From positions 2,294,001 to 2,358,000 of the forward strand of contig NZ_AP024488.1 of the NCBI RefSeq assembly GCF_021654575.1: 64,000 nt of DNA, in the 5' to 3' direction. The DNA comes from Desulfoluna limicola. GTDB lineage: Bacteria > Desulfobacterota > Desulfobacteria > Desulfobacterales > Desulfolunaceae. Made by a program: the position numbers and the translations under genes. Below, piece by piece: positions 34,253 to 44,038 of the stretch. Positions within the stretch are counted from its first letter, which is position 1; every line of letters starts with the position of its first letter. The notes beneath the pieces were generated by a model that saw only the letters and a program-made list of their open reading frames with translations, ran no database searches and was not told the origin of the DNA.

Positions 34253-35053
34253 TCAGAGAATGGAGTCCACGAAACTTGCCACACGCGAGTTGGTCATGCA
34301 GGAGCCGAAGAATTCATCCGGGGGGGCTTCGGTAACGAACCGCCCCTTTTCCATGAAAATCACCCGATCGGCAATTTCTCTGGCAAACCCCATCTGGTGG
34401 GTGACAATGATCATGGTCATCCCCTCATCAGCCAGGCCTTTAATCGTGTTAAACACCTCCCCCACGAGTTCAGGGTCCAGTGCGCTGGTGGGCTCGTCAA
34501 ACAGCATGATTTTTGGCTTCATGGCAAGGGCCCGGGCGATGGCCACCCGCTGCTTCTGGCCACCGGAAAGGGTCGCGGGGTAGACGTTGCGTTTGTCTGA
34601 AAGCCCGACCTTTTCCAGCATATCCTCGGCAATGATATGCGCCTCTTCATGGCTTTTGCCCTGAACCGTCACAGGGCCTTCCATGATATTTTCGAGGACA
34701 GTCATGTGGGGAAAGAGGTAAAAGTGCTGAAACACCATGCCGATTTCGGCACGCAGGGCACAAATGTTCTTCTGGGTATCCAGGACCTGCTTTCCCTTTT
34801 TCTCAACGTACCCCACCTTCCGCCCCTCAAAGACAATGTCCCCTTCGTCGATCTCTTCAAGGATATTCACCGCCCTCAAAAGGGTGGACTTCCCGGACCC
34901 GGAGGGCCCGATGATCACCACCTTCTCCTGGGGCATCACAGACAGGTCCACGGCATCCACGGCGGTGGTCTTCCCGAACCGTTTGGTGATCTTCGACAGG
35001 CGGATGATAGGGATATCCCCGGGGGTCGGTTTCGTCTCGTTATCTGTTTTCAT
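34253..35053 (-). CDS. polar amino acid ABC transporter ATPase
   Basis: A 266-residue ATP-binding subunit of the GlnQ/HisP type. Walker A is IGPSGSGKSTLL, the Q-loop is VFQHFYLFPHMTV, the signature is TLSGGQKQRVAIARALAM, Walker B is IMLFDEPTSALDPE, and the switch His lies in VTHQMGFA. The start ATG overlaps the permease gene by 14 nt. With the permease and binding protein upstream it forms one importer; the substrate is probably a polar amino acid, but this is not determined. Confidence 0.92.
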   Translation of the reverse strand: MKTDNETKPTPGDIPIIRLSKITKRFGKTTAVDAVDLSVMPQEKVVIIGPSGSGKSTLLRAVNILEEIDEGDIVFEGRKVGYVEKKGKQVLDTQKNICALRAEIGMVFQHFYLFPHMTVLENIMEGPVTVQGKSHEEAHIIAEDMLEKVGLSDKRNVYPATLSGGQKQRVAIARALAMKPKIMLFDEPTSALDPELVGEVFNTIKGLADEGMTMIIVTHQMGFAREIADRVIFMEKGRFVTEAPPDEFFGSCMTNSRVASFVDSIL

Positions 35054-36062
35054 AGGCTCCGACTCGTTTTTCGATTTTCTCGAAGGTCACCGTAAAGACC
35101 GTGGTGAACAGAAGGTAGATCATGGCCGCGATGATCAAAACGTTCACGTTGAAGTAGGTGTTGAACATCTGGTTGGCAGAACGCATCAGCTCCACCATGG
35201 CGATGGTTGAAACCAGGGCGGTGTCCTTGATAAGGGCGATGAATTCGTTGCCCACTGGCGGCATCAGTCGCTTGTAGGTCTGGGGGACAATCACGCGCCG
35301 CATGGCCTGGGTGTAGCTCATGCCGATGGCCTTGGCAGCCTCCATCTGTCCGTGGTCGATGCTCTCTATGCCCGCCCGGATAATCTCCGCCAGGTAGGCA
35401 GAGTAGTTGATCCCGAGACCGATAATGGCAGAGGTGGTGGGGGAAAGTGTCACCCCGAAGGCCGGCATGCCGTAGTAAATGAAGAAGAGCTGAAGAAGAA
35501 GCGGGGTGCCCCGGAAAAACCAGATGATGAACCAGCAGAGCGCCCTGATGGGCATCACGCCGCTCATGCGCCCCAAAGCAATCAGAAAGCCCCCCACGGG
35601 CGAGATCACCATGGTGATGATCACAAGAAAGAGCGTCATGCCCGCCCCTTGAATCAGGGACGGCAGAAACAGCTTCATGTCATCGATGAAAAGAACCCAC
35701 TTGGGTTTCTTGGCCTTGGCAAGGGAGACCAGAAAGTTGTTCGCCTCGACATGATCGGGGAAAAGGGCCAAAACCTCGTTGCAGGAGGCTTCGGCTTTAT
35801 CGCTCATGCCGAGGGCATGGTAAAGCTGGGCCTTCTGAATGCGACTGTTGACAAAGTCCCCGGCGTTGTCGGTGCCTGTGGGGGCAGGGATCCGATCCAG
35901 CACCTCCAGGGCGGTCTGGTAGTCTCCGGTGGCAATGAGGTTGCTTGCCTCCCTGAACACCTTGTCCGGGGTGGTGGTGCCTGCGGCAAGGGCCGTGGCC
36001 GGCAGGGCCAGCAGAACCAGCCATATGAAAAGCAGAAAGCCTCTGCGTATCGTGGGTCTCAT
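35040..36062 (-). CDS. amino acid ABC permease with N-terminal periplasmic helical domain
   Basis: A 340-residue protein. The C-terminal 210 residues are a HisM/GlnP-type permease with the EAA motif (EAAKAIGMSYTQAMRRVIVPQ) and about five membrane helices. The N-terminal 130 residues are unusual: a signal-like segment (MRPTIRRGFLLFIWLVLLAL, cleavage near ALA), then TPR-like helices (GDYQTALEVLDRI, RIQKAQLYHALGMSDKAEAS, CNEVLALFPDHVEANNFLVS). Ordinary permeases of this family are about 220 residues. The extra domain should face the periplasm and may dock the binding protein. It overlaps the ATPase gene. Confidence 0.88.
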   Translation of the reverse strand: MRPTIRRGFLLFIWLVLLALPATALAAGTTTPDKVFREASNLIATGDYQTALEVLDRIPAPTGTDNAGDFVNSRIQKAQLYHALGMSDKAEASCNEVLALFPDHVEANNFLVSLAKAKKPKWVLFIDDMKLFLPSLIQGAGMTLFLVIITMVISPVGGFLIALGRMSGVMPIRALCWFIIWFFRGTPLLLQLFFIYYGMPAFGVTLSPTTSAIIGLGINYSAYLAEIIRAGIESIDHGQMEAAKAIGMSYTQAMRRVIVPQTYKRLMPPVGNEFIALIKDTALVSTIAMVELMRSANQMFNTYFNVNVLIIAAMIYLLFTTVFTVTFEKIEKRVGAYENR

Positions 36063-36152
36063 GGATTATCTCGCCTTCATTTGGACGGCTTCGTAACGTG
36101 AATAACCCGCCTCCCCCAACCCCCTGAAGGGCGGATAAGGCGTACCTGCAAA

Positions 36153-36187
36153 ACAGATGAGGACGGCACATCGCCGTCCTCATCTGT
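36153..36187 (-). terminator. intergenic hairpin between binding protein and permease genes
   Basis: ACAGATGAGGACGGC pairs perfectly (15 bp) with GCCGTCCTCATCTGT around a 5-nt loop, followed on the minus strand by TTTT. In binding-protein operons such a stem protects the upstream mRNA and lowers expression of the membrane genes. Confidence 0.75.
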
Positions 36188-36212
36188 CTGTCTTACTATA
36201 ATCGAAACTTTA

Positions 36213-36998
36213 TTACCACTTGGCAGGGTCGGTGATGTCCTCACCGAACCATTTTTCAGAAATCTTGGCCATGGTGCCGTCGGCAACCATCTCATCAAGG
36301 GTCTTCTGAACAGCAGCCAGAAGGTCGCCGTCTTCCTTACGGAAAGCAACGCCGAAGGGCTCTTTGCTGATGAAACCGGGCAGGGTCTTAAAGGAACCGA
36401 CCTGCTTGGAGATGGCGTCACGACCGGTGACGTTGTCAATGACAACAGCGTCAAGACGGCCGGCTTTGAGATCGAGGAGAGCCTTGGGGTTGTCTTCGTA
36501 CTCCTTGACTGCCTTGGGAGCGTTGGGAAGCTTCTTTGCTGCGGTAACCGCAGGTGAGCCTTCCTGGCAACCGACAACCATTCCGCCAAGGTCCTTGTAA
36601 TCCGCAAAGCGCTTCTCAGCGAAACGAACCACCACAACCTGACCGTCGAGGATGTAAGGCTTGGAGAAGTTCACACGCGCTGCTCGCTCTTCGGTGATGG
36701 TCATGCCATTCCAGATACAGTCAAACTTTTTGGCATAGAGGGAGTTGATCACACCTTTCCACGCGGTGGGCTGCAGGGCAACTTCGATCCCCAGACGCTT
36801 ACCAACTTCTCGGGCGGCATCGATGTCAAACCCCACGATGGTGCCATCGGCAATTTTGTAGCCCATGGGAGGGAAAGAGTCATCCAGGCCGAGCACAAGC
36901 TTGCCTTCTTTCTTAACGCGATCAAACGAGCCGTCACCTGCGAAGGCCATAGAAGTCATGGCAAACATACAGATAAGGAAAACAACTGCTCTCTTCAT
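36213..36998 (-). CDS. periplasmic amino acid-binding protein
   Basis: A 261-residue extracellular solute-binding protein, family 3. A signal peptide (MKRAVVFLICMFAMTSMAFA, cleavage after AFA) precedes KKEGKLVLGLDDSFPPMGYK and the family motif GFDIDAAREVGKRLGIE. The ligand-contact segments are WNGMTITEERA and KAGRLDAVVID. It delivers a polar amino acid to the permease encoded downstream. The ribosome site is AAGGAG. Confidence 0.92.
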   Translation of the reverse strand: MKRAVVFLICMFAMTSMAFAGDGSFDRVKKEGKLVLGLDDSFPPMGYKIADGTIVGFDIDAAREVGKRLGIEVALQPTAWKGVINSLYAKKFDCIWNGMTITEERAARVNFSKPYILDGQVVVVRFAEKRFADYKDLGGMVVGCQEGSPAVTAAKKLPNAPKAVKEYEDNPKALLDLKAGRLDAVVIDNVTGRDAISKQVGSFKTLPGFISKEPFGVAFRKEDGDLLAAVQKTLDEMVADGTMAKISEKWFGEDITDPAKW

Positions 36999-37308
36999 AA
37001 CAATCTCCTTAAGGTGTAATGGTTTATTCTGAAACGTATGGGAAATATACGATCAAGCCTTGTTTTGCAAGGTATTTTCGAATCGAGGTTTTCTCGAATC
37101 CCCTAATTTTCAAAACAAAAAACTTGTTTTACACCCTGTATTCAGGAACGTTGCCATCCCTTTTCCTTATGACTAACCAAACAGGTTCGACCCCGCAGGG
37201 TGGCCGTGTTACTAAAAATGGGGGCAACTGTTCAGCTCAACGTCGCCCCGCACATAAAAAGGGGGTGCCCTGAGCAGAGCCCCCCATTACCTCAGTCTTT
37301 AAAAGCCG

Positions 37309-37523
37309 GTAACTATTCAGCGGGTGCCTCCCACGGCCCTGCCGGGGACCAAACGCTTGAAACGTTTGATAAACACCCCTTAAAAAATGACAGCCGGTAG
37401 CTCCCGATTCAAAGGCGGATGTGATTTGACCCGAGGAACGAGGGGGCAAAGCGCATCCGCTGCCTGCGTTCAAGGTGGCACACCTTGCCGCCGGAGGCTG
37501 CTTTTTAGAAGCTGAACAGTTAC
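37309..37523 (+). repeat. complete composite repeat (reference copy, 215 bp)
   Basis: Bounded by GTAACTATTCAGC (37309-37321) and GCTGAACAGTTAC (37511-37523), 12 of 13 bases inverted. The order inside is a GC hairpin, AAACGCTTGAAACGTTT, GATAAACA, the stem GCGGATG (37415-37421) / CATCCGC (37454-37460) with tip CCCGAGGAACGAGGG, CAAGGTGgcaCACCTTG, and CCGCCGGAGGC. It ends 23 bp before the ligase stop. Confidence 0.9.
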
Positions 37524-37546
37524 AAAAACCGAAATAAGAACGCCAA

Positions 37547-39241
37547 TCAGCTCTCTTTGCCCGCCTCTTCTTCCCGCAGCTCTTTTCGCAGGATTTTCCC
37601 AACGGTGGATTTGGGCAGTTCCGAACGAAACGAAATGGCAACCGGCCACTTGTACTTGGCGAGTTTTCCGGAACAGTAGGCGATGAGCTCTTCTTCGGTG
37701 GCGGTTTCGCCCTCTTTCAGGACAACGAACACCTTGGCGGCTTCCCCCCGATGCGAATGGGAAATACCGATGGTGCAGGCCTCCTGAACCTTGGGGTGCT
37801 CGTAGAGAACCTCGTCAATATCCCTGGGGTAGACATTGTACCCGCCGGAGATGATCATGTCCTTTTTGCGATCCACGATAAAGAAGTAACCGTCTTCGTC
37901 CATTTTTGCGATATCGCCGGTATGAAGCCACCCGCCTTTCAAGGTCTCATCGGTGGCATCCTGACGGTTCAGGTACCCTTTCATCACCTGGGGCCCCCGG
38001 ACAACCAGTTCACCAACCTCCCCCACGGGCACCTCGGTGACCCCGTCGGTAATGTCCACGATGCGGGCTTCCGTATCGCTGATGGGCACCCCGATGCTGC
38101 CCACTTTCCGCTCCCCCCCGTTAAAGGGGTTGACGTGGGTCACAGGGCACGATTCCGTCATGCCGAAGCCTTCGGCAATCACGGACCCGGATCGTTTTTC
38201 AAACTCACGGATCACCTCCACAGGAAGGGGCGCGCTGCCGGAAAAGCACCCTTTGATGCAGGAGAGGTCGGTCTTCTCAATGGCGGGGTCATGGACCATG
38301 CTGACGTACATGGTGGGCACCAGCGGTGCAAAGGTGGGCCGGAATTTCCGGATGACCTCCAAGAGCTGAGGCCCTTGGGGCTTGGGAACCAGCACAATCG
38401 CCCACCCCATGGAGATGGGAAGGTTCATGGCAACGGTCAACCCAAAAATATGAAAGAAAGGAAGCGCTCCGATAAAGCTCTCCTCCCCTGCCTTCAAGCT
38501 GGGAAACCATGCCTTGGCCTGCTGAGCCTGGCAGCTCAGGTTCCGATGGGTGAGCATGACCCCCTTCGAGACGCCGGTGGTCCCTCCGGTGTACTGGTAC
38601 ATGGCCACATCGTCCCAGGAGAGGTCCTCCTTGAAATCTGTGGGCGCATGGGAGGCGAGAACCTCCTTCCACTTGTACACATCCGGGGCGGGGGTGACAT
38701 CGGCAGCCAGTTTCTTTCGTTTGCCCACCAGGGGAAAGAGAAGGTTTTTCGGGAAAGGCAGGTAGTCACCGATGGAGGTGTAGATAATCTTTCGGATGCC
38801 CGTCGTCTGACGCAGGGCCACCATCCGGTCGGCGAGGAGGTCCAGGGTCACAAGCAACGTGGCCCCGGAATCGTTGAACTGGTGGGTAAGCTCACGGTCG
38901 GTGTAAAGGGGGTTGTTCATGACCGCCACGGCACCCAATCGCAAAATGGCGTAATACGCCACCACGCAGGGGATCACGTTGGGCAGAAGAATCGCCACGC
39001 TGTCCCCTTTTTTCACCCCCATCTCTTTATATACGGCCACCATGGATCGCACCATGCGATCAAGCTCACGGTAAGTGACCTTGTACCCCTGGAAATTCAG
39101 CGCGGTGTTTTCAGGAAACCGATCCGCCGAACGCTCAAGGAAATCCACGAGAAAAAGAGTCTCAAAATCAAGATATTCGGGAACCCCTGATTCGTAACTG
39201 CTCAGCCACGGCTTGCTCTGGTAAGTCACCTTATTGGTCAC
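37547..39241 (-). CDS. fadD: long-chain fatty acid-CoA ligase, paralog 1
   Basis: A 564-residue AMP-forming ligase. The phosphate loop is YTGGTTGVSKGVMLTH. Other core motifs are GYGMTE-type EGFGMTES, GWLHTGDIAKMDEDGYFFIVDRKKDMI and the catalytic Lys near PKSTVGKILRKELREEE. The likely start is GTG at 39241, preceded at 7 nt by GGAGGG; the ATG 15 nt upstream has no site and overlaps the ribosome site. It activates fatty acids for beta-oxidation. A close paralog lies directly upstream, and the two align from their first residues. Confidence 0.9.
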   Translation of the reverse strand: MTNKVTYQSKPWLSSYESGVPEYLDFETLFLVDFLERSADRFPENTALNFQGYKVTYRELDRMVRSMVAVYKEMGVKKGDSVAILLPNVIPCVVAYYAILRLGAVAVMNNPLYTDRELTHQFNDSGATLLVTLDLLADRMVALRQTTGIRKIIYTSIGDYLPFPKNLLFPLVGKRKKLAADVTPAPDVYKWKEVLASHAPTDFKEDLSWDDVAMYQYTGGTTGVSKGVMLTHRNLSCQAQQAKAWFPSLKAGEESFIGALPFFHIFGLTVAMNLPISMGWAIVLVPKPQGPQLLEVIRKFRPTFAPLVPTMYVSMVHDPAIEKTDLSCIKGCFSGSAPLPVEVIREFEKRSGSVIAEGFGMTESCPVTHVNPFNGGERKVGSIGVPISDTEARIVDITDGVTEVPVGEVGELVVRGPQVMKGYLNRQDATDETLKGGWLHTGDIAKMDEDGYFFIVDRKKDMIISGGYNVYPRDIDEVLYEHPKVQEACTIGISHSHRGEAAKVFVVLKEGETATEEELIAYCSGKLAKYKWPVAISFRSELPKSTVGKILRKELREEEAGKES

Positions 39242-39313
39242 GCGTCTGCCCTCCATTATTCATACTGGGGTTGAAAGTCATTGTCTGTCTGCGGAGTATG
39301 AATTATGGGAGTG

Positions 39314-39346
39314 GCGGGGCGCTGTCAACCAGATTCGGCGCCCCGC
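39314..39346 (-). terminator. hairpin between the two ligase genes
   Basis: GCGGGGCGC and GCGCCCCGC pair perfectly (9 bp) around 15 nt. There is no T-run, so it may be a processing or attenuating stem rather than a strong terminator. Confidence 0.45.
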
Positions 39347-39457
39347 ACTCACTTTATCAAGTTATTTTTATTAAACATATTTCACACACACTAACATCTT
39401 GACAGACAAGACAATATCTTTCGCGCGGACCAACTTTCATCACATTCAGACAGGGCC

Positions 39458-41164
39458 TCAGGCCCCCGCTGCTTTGGCTCCTTTTCCAACCTCCTCTTCC
39501 CTCAGGTCCTTTCGCAGAATTTTCCCCACTGTGGATTTGGGTAGTTCATCGCGAAACTCCACGGCCACCGGCCATTTGTACTTGGCAAGCTTGTCGCTGC
39601 AGAACTCGATCATCTCCTGCTCCGTGGCTGTCTCACCAGCCTTGAGCACGACAAAGGTTTTCACCGCTTCCCCCCTGTGGGTATGGGGAATGCCGATGGT
39701 ACATGCCTCCTGCACCTTGGGGTGTTCGTAAAGGACCTCGTCGATATCCCTGGGGTAGACATTGTACCCCCCGGAGAGAATCATGTCTTTTTTGCGATCC
39801 ACAATATAGAAATACCCCTCCTCGTCCATCCTTGCGATATCCCCGGTATGCAGCCACCCGTCGGTAAGGGTCTCGGCCGTGGCTTCGGGACGATTGTGGT
39901 AACCCTTCATCACCTGGGGCCCCTTCACGATAAGCTCTCCCGTCTCTCCCACTGGCACGTCGGTCACACCGTCGGCAAGGTCCACCACCCGCGCGTCGGT
40001 GTCGGGGGCCGGAATGCCGACACTCCCCACCTTCCTCTTCCCGCCGCTGAAGGGGTTCATGTGGGTCACAGGGCTGGACTCGGTCATTCCGAACCCCTCC
40101 ACGATGACGGAGCCGGAGCGCTTCTCAAACTCTTTGGTGATCTCCACGGGCAAGGGAGCACTTCCGGAGAAGCACCCTTTGATGGAGGTAAGGTCGGTCT
40201 TGTTGATGGCCGGGTCATTGAGCATACTGATGTACATGGTGGGAACCAGCGGGGCAAAGGTTGGCCTGAATTTGCGGATGGCCTCCAGCAGCTGCGGCCC
40301 CTGGGGTTTTGGAACCAGAACCATCTCCCAGCCCATGGCAACGGGATAGTTCATGGCGCAGGTGAGGCCAAAGATATGGAACCAGGGCAAAGCCGCAATG
40401 CAGACCTCATCCCCTTCCACAAACTCAGGGAACCAGGCTCCGGCCTGCTGGATCTGAAAGGAGAGGTTACGGTGGGTGAGCATCACCCCCTTGGAGACCC
40501 CCGTGGTGCCCCCGGTGTACTGATACATGACCACGTCATCCAGGGACAACTCCTCACGAAACTCGGTGGGGGCATTGTCTGCGATGATATCCTTCCATTT
40601 GTACACATCAGGCGCCGGAGTCACATCCGCGGCCAGCTTCTTCTTTTTTCCCACCAGGGGAAAGAGAAGGCTCTTGGGAAAAGGAAGATAATCGCCGATG
40701 GAGGTGTAGACGATCTCTTTGATGGAGGTTTTGCTCCGAAGGGCTGTCATGCGGTTCGCCAAAAGGTCCAGGGTGATAAGAACCGTCGCCCCGGAATCGT
40801 TAAACTGATGCAGAAGCTCCCGGTCGGTATACAAGGGGTTGTTCATCACGCAGATGCCCCCCACACGCATGATGGCGTAGTACCCCACAAGACAGGGAAT
40901 GACGTTGGGAAGAAGGATCGCCACCCGGTCGCCCTTTTTAACGCCTATGGACTTAAGCCACGCTGCCATGGACCTGACCATCCGATCCGTCTCACGGTAC
41001 GTCAGCTTGAACCCTTGAAAATTCAGAGCCGTTTTGTCGGGAAATCGTTTTACCGAACGCTCCAGAAAATCGGTGAGAAAAATCTCTTCGTAATCCACAT
41101 GGGAGGGGACGCCCTCCCCGTAGCTGCTGAACCACGGTTTGTCCTGGTAGGTGGTCTCGGTCAT
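39458..41164 (-). CDS. fadD: long-chain fatty acid-CoA ligase, paralog 2
   Basis: A 568-residue AMP-forming ligase, aligned without large gaps with the downstream paralog. It has YTGGTTGVSKGVMLTHRNLS, EGFGMTESSPVTHMNPF, GWLHTGDIARMDEEGYFYIV and PKSTVGKILRKDLREEE. The ATG follows GGAGGCCCC. A head-to-tail duplication is the simplest origin; differences are spread along the length, so it is not recent. Different chain-length preference is possible. Confidence 0.9.
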   Translation of the reverse strand: MTETTYQDKPWFSSYGEGVPSHVDYEEIFLTDFLERSVKRFPDKTALNFQGFKLTYRETDRMVRSMAAWLKSIGVKKGDRVAILLPNVIPCLVGYYAIMRVGGICVMNNPLYTDRELLHQFNDSGATVLITLDLLANRMTALRSKTSIKEIVYTSIGDYLPFPKSLLFPLVGKKKKLAADVTPAPDVYKWKDIIADNAPTEFREELSLDDVVMYQYTGGTTGVSKGVMLTHRNLSFQIQQAGAWFPEFVEGDEVCIAALPWFHIFGLTCAMNYPVAMGWEMVLVPKPQGPQLLEAIRKFRPTFAPLVPTMYISMLNDPAINKTDLTSIKGCFSGSAPLPVEITKEFEKRSGSVIVEGFGMTESSPVTHMNPFSGGKRKVGSVGIPAPDTDARVVDLADGVTDVPVGETGELIVKGPQVMKGYHNRPEATAETLTDGWLHTGDIARMDEEGYFYIVDRKKDMILSGGYNVYPRDIDEVLYEHPKVQEACTIGIPHTHRGEAVKTFVVLKAGETATEQEMIEFCSDKLAKYKWPVAVEFRDELPKSTVGKILRKDLREEEVGKGAKAAGA

Positions 41165-41664
41165 GGGGCCTCCATGGAAGTAGGTTTGAGCGAGGATAAG
41201 AACACGGTTTACAAGGCAAACTCATGTTATAGCTTTCAAGGAACATTATCAACCCTATTCCTCAATTTCCTCTTATTTTTCAAGGCAGACTAACTCCAAC
41301 ACACCCCAGCCGATACAACAGTTCCAAAACCACCAAACAGAGCGTCACAGAAGAATCCCTGGCCAATTCAAACAAAAACGGCCGCACTTTCGCCCTGAAA
41401 ATAAGGAAAAAGCACAGCCGCCCCCACCTCGCAAGCTGTTCTCGAGATGTTTTGACCACCCTGTTTTTGCACCCCTCTCGGGGGAATTGTATCGTTGATT
41501 AGAACCCATGAATTATGATCGGATCATCAGCAATACTCGTTGTTGAGGGGCAGGAGTAACGAAACCCGATTCGCATTCAGGTTTCCCGGTTCCTCCGCAG
41601 CCCCGCCTTCCAAACGTTTACCCGATATTTGAAATTGGGCTCGGTAAAGAATTCTTGACAAGCC
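41165..41664. other. gene-free stretch between tyrA and the ligase genes
   Basis: About 500 bp with no convincing gene. A possible promoter for the ligase gene (TTGATA and TATAAC on the minus strand, near 41225-41252) has a short 15-nt spacer and is uncertain. Confidence 0.3.
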
Positions 41665-41730
41665 CCGCGGGCTGTTCCCGACCACATTCGCAACAGGCCT
41701 TCAAGGTGACCCACCTTGCCGCCGGACACT
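41665..41730 (+). repeat. composite hairpin repeat, right part
   Basis: A reduced stem CCCCGCGGGCTG, then ACATTCGCAACAGGC, CAAGGTGacCCACCTTG and CCGCCGGA. The 5' half is lost. It lies about 45 bp past the tyrA stop. Confidence 0.65.
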
Positions 41731-41773
41731 TGTTTTTCCATGCTCATACACCTGCTGTTCGCCTGAAAGGGAA

Positions 41774-42601
41774 TTACACCACCGACTTTAAAATTTTGTT
41801 GGATTCCGCAAGGCCGATTTCGCAAGACTCACCCAGAAACCCCCGGATCTTTGCCATATAGGCCAGGGCCCCGCTTCGCTCGGCCCCTACCATCTCCCGG
41901 GCTGTCTCGGACAGTGCCTCTCCGAATACATCCACCAGCTCGCCCACATGGGGGTTGTCCCCCACCATGGCGGCATACAGGTCCGGGTCCTGGGCAAAGA
42001 GACGCCCGATGAGATCGTTCTTCAACTTGAAAATGGGCGTGGCATAGGAGAGGGCGTCATCCGGGGTCACCCCCAGCTTTTGAAGGGTCCGCCCCATGGC
42101 GATGGTGACAATATGTGTGAGCCCCTGGGCCAGAGCCATGGCCCGGTCGTGTTCCTCGGGCGTCATGCGGGAGACCTGCGCGCCCCCGTCGGTAAACTCC
42201 TGTTCGAGAAAGGAGAGCCACCTCTCCCCACGGCCCGGGGTCAGGATGATATTCTGTCCCGAAACCCCTTCAGTGTGGGGCCCGAACATGGGATGGGTTC
42301 CCACCACCTCGCACGACGCCGAATTCATCATCACCGAGGTGATCTCCTCCTTGAGCGAGCAGATATCAAAGAGCCCCTGCTCCTTGGACATGCGGCGTCC
42401 CAGGTTTTCCGCAATGGCCGGCGCCACGTCCATGGGGGTGGCAATCATCACCAGGTCGCAGCGCCTTGCAAGCTCCTCGGCCGTGGTGTCGGTGTTGACA
42501 TCGGCCAGGAGCACCCGGTGCCCGCGCCTTACGAACCAGGAATCAAAGAGGCGCCCCATGCCCCCCTTCCCTCCGACGATGCCCAGTGTTACCTGTTCCA
42601 T
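41774..42601 (-). CDS. tyrA: prephenate dehydrogenase
   Basis: A 275-residue TyrA-type enzyme. The Rossmann motif is [13 protein letters not shown]. The segment [20 protein letters not shown] carries the conserved catalytic His region, and the C-terminal helices include [18 protein letters not shown]. It oxidises prephenate to 4-hydroxyphenylpyruvate on the way to tyrosine. Its ATG overlaps the end of aroC by 13 nt, so the two are translationally coupled. It has no ACT domain, so feedback control would be transcriptional or through other steps. Confidence 0.88.
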   Translation of the reverse strand: MEQVTLGIVGGKGGMGRLFDSWFVRRGHRVLLADVNTDTTAEELARRCDLVMIATPMDVAPAIAENLGRRMSKEQGLFDICSLKEEITSVMMNSASCEVVGTHPMFGPHTEGVSGQNIILTPGRGERWLSFLEQEFTDGGAQVSRMTPEEHDRAMALAQGLTHIVTIAMGRTLQKLGVTPDDALSYATPIFKLKNDLIGRLFAQDPDLYAAMVGDNPHVGELVDVFGEALSETAREMVGAERSGALAYMAKIRGFLGESCEIGLAESNKILKSVV

Positions 42602-43650
42602 GTCACCGCCTTCTGCCTCAAAAGATGATCGGCCAGAACCAGCGCTACCATGGCTTCACACACCACATTCACCCGGGGAATGGCCGCCACGTCGTGGCGT
42701 CCCCGCGTCTCGATGGTCACGGCCTCTCCCTTGGTGTTTATGGTGGCCTGCGCCTTTGTGATGGAGGGAATCGGTTTTACCGCGACACGCATCACCAGAG
42801 GCGCCCCGCTTGAGATGCCTGCCAGTGTTCCCCCTGCGTTGTTGGAAGAGAACCCGTCAGGTGTGATGGGGTCGTTGTTTTCAGAGCCTGTCATTCGCGC
42901 CGCATCAAATCCGGCACCGATCTCCACCCCTTTCACGGCACCGATCCCCATGAGCGCTCCGGCAAGGGCGGCATCGAGTTTTTCAAACACCGGCTCCCCA
43001 AGGCCTGCGGGAACCCCGTCGGCAATGATCTCCACCACGCCCCCCAGGGAATCGCCTTGTCGCCTCACCTCATCCACCCGTGCGTCCATGGCCTGGGCTG
43101 CCTCGGCGTCGGGGCAGAGGTAAGGGTTCTCCGTCATGCTCGCATACTCTCTCTTTTCCGCCCGCACCCCGCCCAATTCCACGGTGGCCGCACAGATGGA
43201 GATGCCCTCGGCTTTCAAAAGCTGATGGGCCAGGGCCGCAGCGGCAACCCGCCCCACGGTTTCCCGGGCTGAGGAGCGCCCGCCGCCCCGGTAATCCCGG
43301 GTTCCGTATTTTTTATCATAGGTAATGTCCCCGTGACCGGGACGGTAACGGTCCATGATATCGGCATAGGAGCTGGAACGGGCATCCCGGTTCTCCACCA
43401 TGATGGAGATGGGGGTTCCCGTGGTTTTGCCCTTAAAGGTACCCGAAAGGATACGGGCCATGTCCGGCTCTTTGCGGGAGGTGCTGGTTTTTGCGCCACC
43501 GGGCTTCCGGCGGTCGAGCCACGCCTGAACATGGCCTTCGGTGAAGGGAATCCCTGCGGGGGCTCCGTCAATCACCACCCCCACCGCATCTCCATGGGAC
43601 TCCCCCCATGTGGTTATTCGAAACAAACTGCCAAGGGTGTTGCCTGCCAT
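42589..43650 (-). CDS. aroC: chorismate synthase
   Basis: A 353-residue FMN-dependent enzyme that makes chorismate from EPSP. Family signatures: [56 protein letters not shown] and [11 protein letters not shown]. The ATG at 43650 follows GGAGATCGTG. It lies upstream of and overlapping tyrA. Two tandem composite repeats separate it from aroK. Confidence 0.95.
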   Translation of the reverse strand: MAGNTLGSLFRITTWGESHGDAVGVVIDGAPAGIPFTEGHVQAWLDRRKPGGAKTSTSRKEPDMARILSGTFKGKTTGTPISIMVENRDARSSSYADIMDRYRPGHGDITYDKKYGTRDYRGGGRSSARETVGRVAAAALAHQLLKAEGISICAATVELGGVRAEKREYASMTENPYLCPDAEAAQAMDARVDEVRRQGDSLGGVVEIIADGVPAGLGEPVFEKLDAALAGALMGIGAVKGVEIGAGFDAARMTGSENNDPITPDGFSSNNAGGTLAGISSGAPLVMRVAVKPIPSITKAQATINTKGEAVTIETRGRHDVAAIPRVNVVCEAMVALVLADHLLRQKAVTWNR

Positions 43651-43717
43651 CACACGATCTCCTGTTTTCGTCTTCGCATCGCAGCGTTCTATTTCCTGGG
43701 ACCACACCTGAAAACGG

Positions 43718-43790
43718 TGCCTCCGGCGGCCCTGCCGGGGGCCAAACTTTTGAAAAGTTTGATAAACAGGTTTTGGGTGTCTATTGTAAA
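43718..43790 (+). repeat. left arm of composite repeat
   Basis: GCCTCCGGCGGCCCTGCCGG, AAACTTTTgAAAAGTTT perfect stem, GATAAACAGG. A second element follows from 43826. Confidence 0.8.
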
Positions 43791-43825
43791 CAGCGAATAA
43801 GTCTGCCCCTCGTTCCTAAGTCAAG

Positions 43826-44000
43826 ATTGCCTCCGGTGGCCCTGCCGGGGCTATACTTTTAAAACGTTTAACAAACAGGTCGAAAAAAGTATCCATGAAC
43901 GAATTTCAGTTTAAAAACGGTTGCGATTTGCCCCGAGGGACGAGGGGCAAACCGCAACCGTCACCTGCTTTCAAGGTGACACACCTTGCCGCCGGAGGCA
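43826..44000 (+). repeat. composite hairpin repeat with long variable stem
   Basis: The stem 43918-43934 pairs with 43944-43960 (CGGTTGCG and TTTGCCCC with GGGGCAAA and CGCAACCG, one mismatch) around GAGGGACGA. It is followed by CAAGGTGacaCACCTTG and CCGCCGGAGGC, and ends 38 bp before the aroK stop. Confidence 0.85.
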
Positions 44001-44038
44001 GCTTTTAACAAGCAATATCCGTCAGAACCACCGGGATT

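Noticed and set aside
43718..44000. Composite repeats as a CRISPR array
   Set aside because: Copies are dispersed one per intergenic gap, are long and structured, and lack regular spacers or cas genes.
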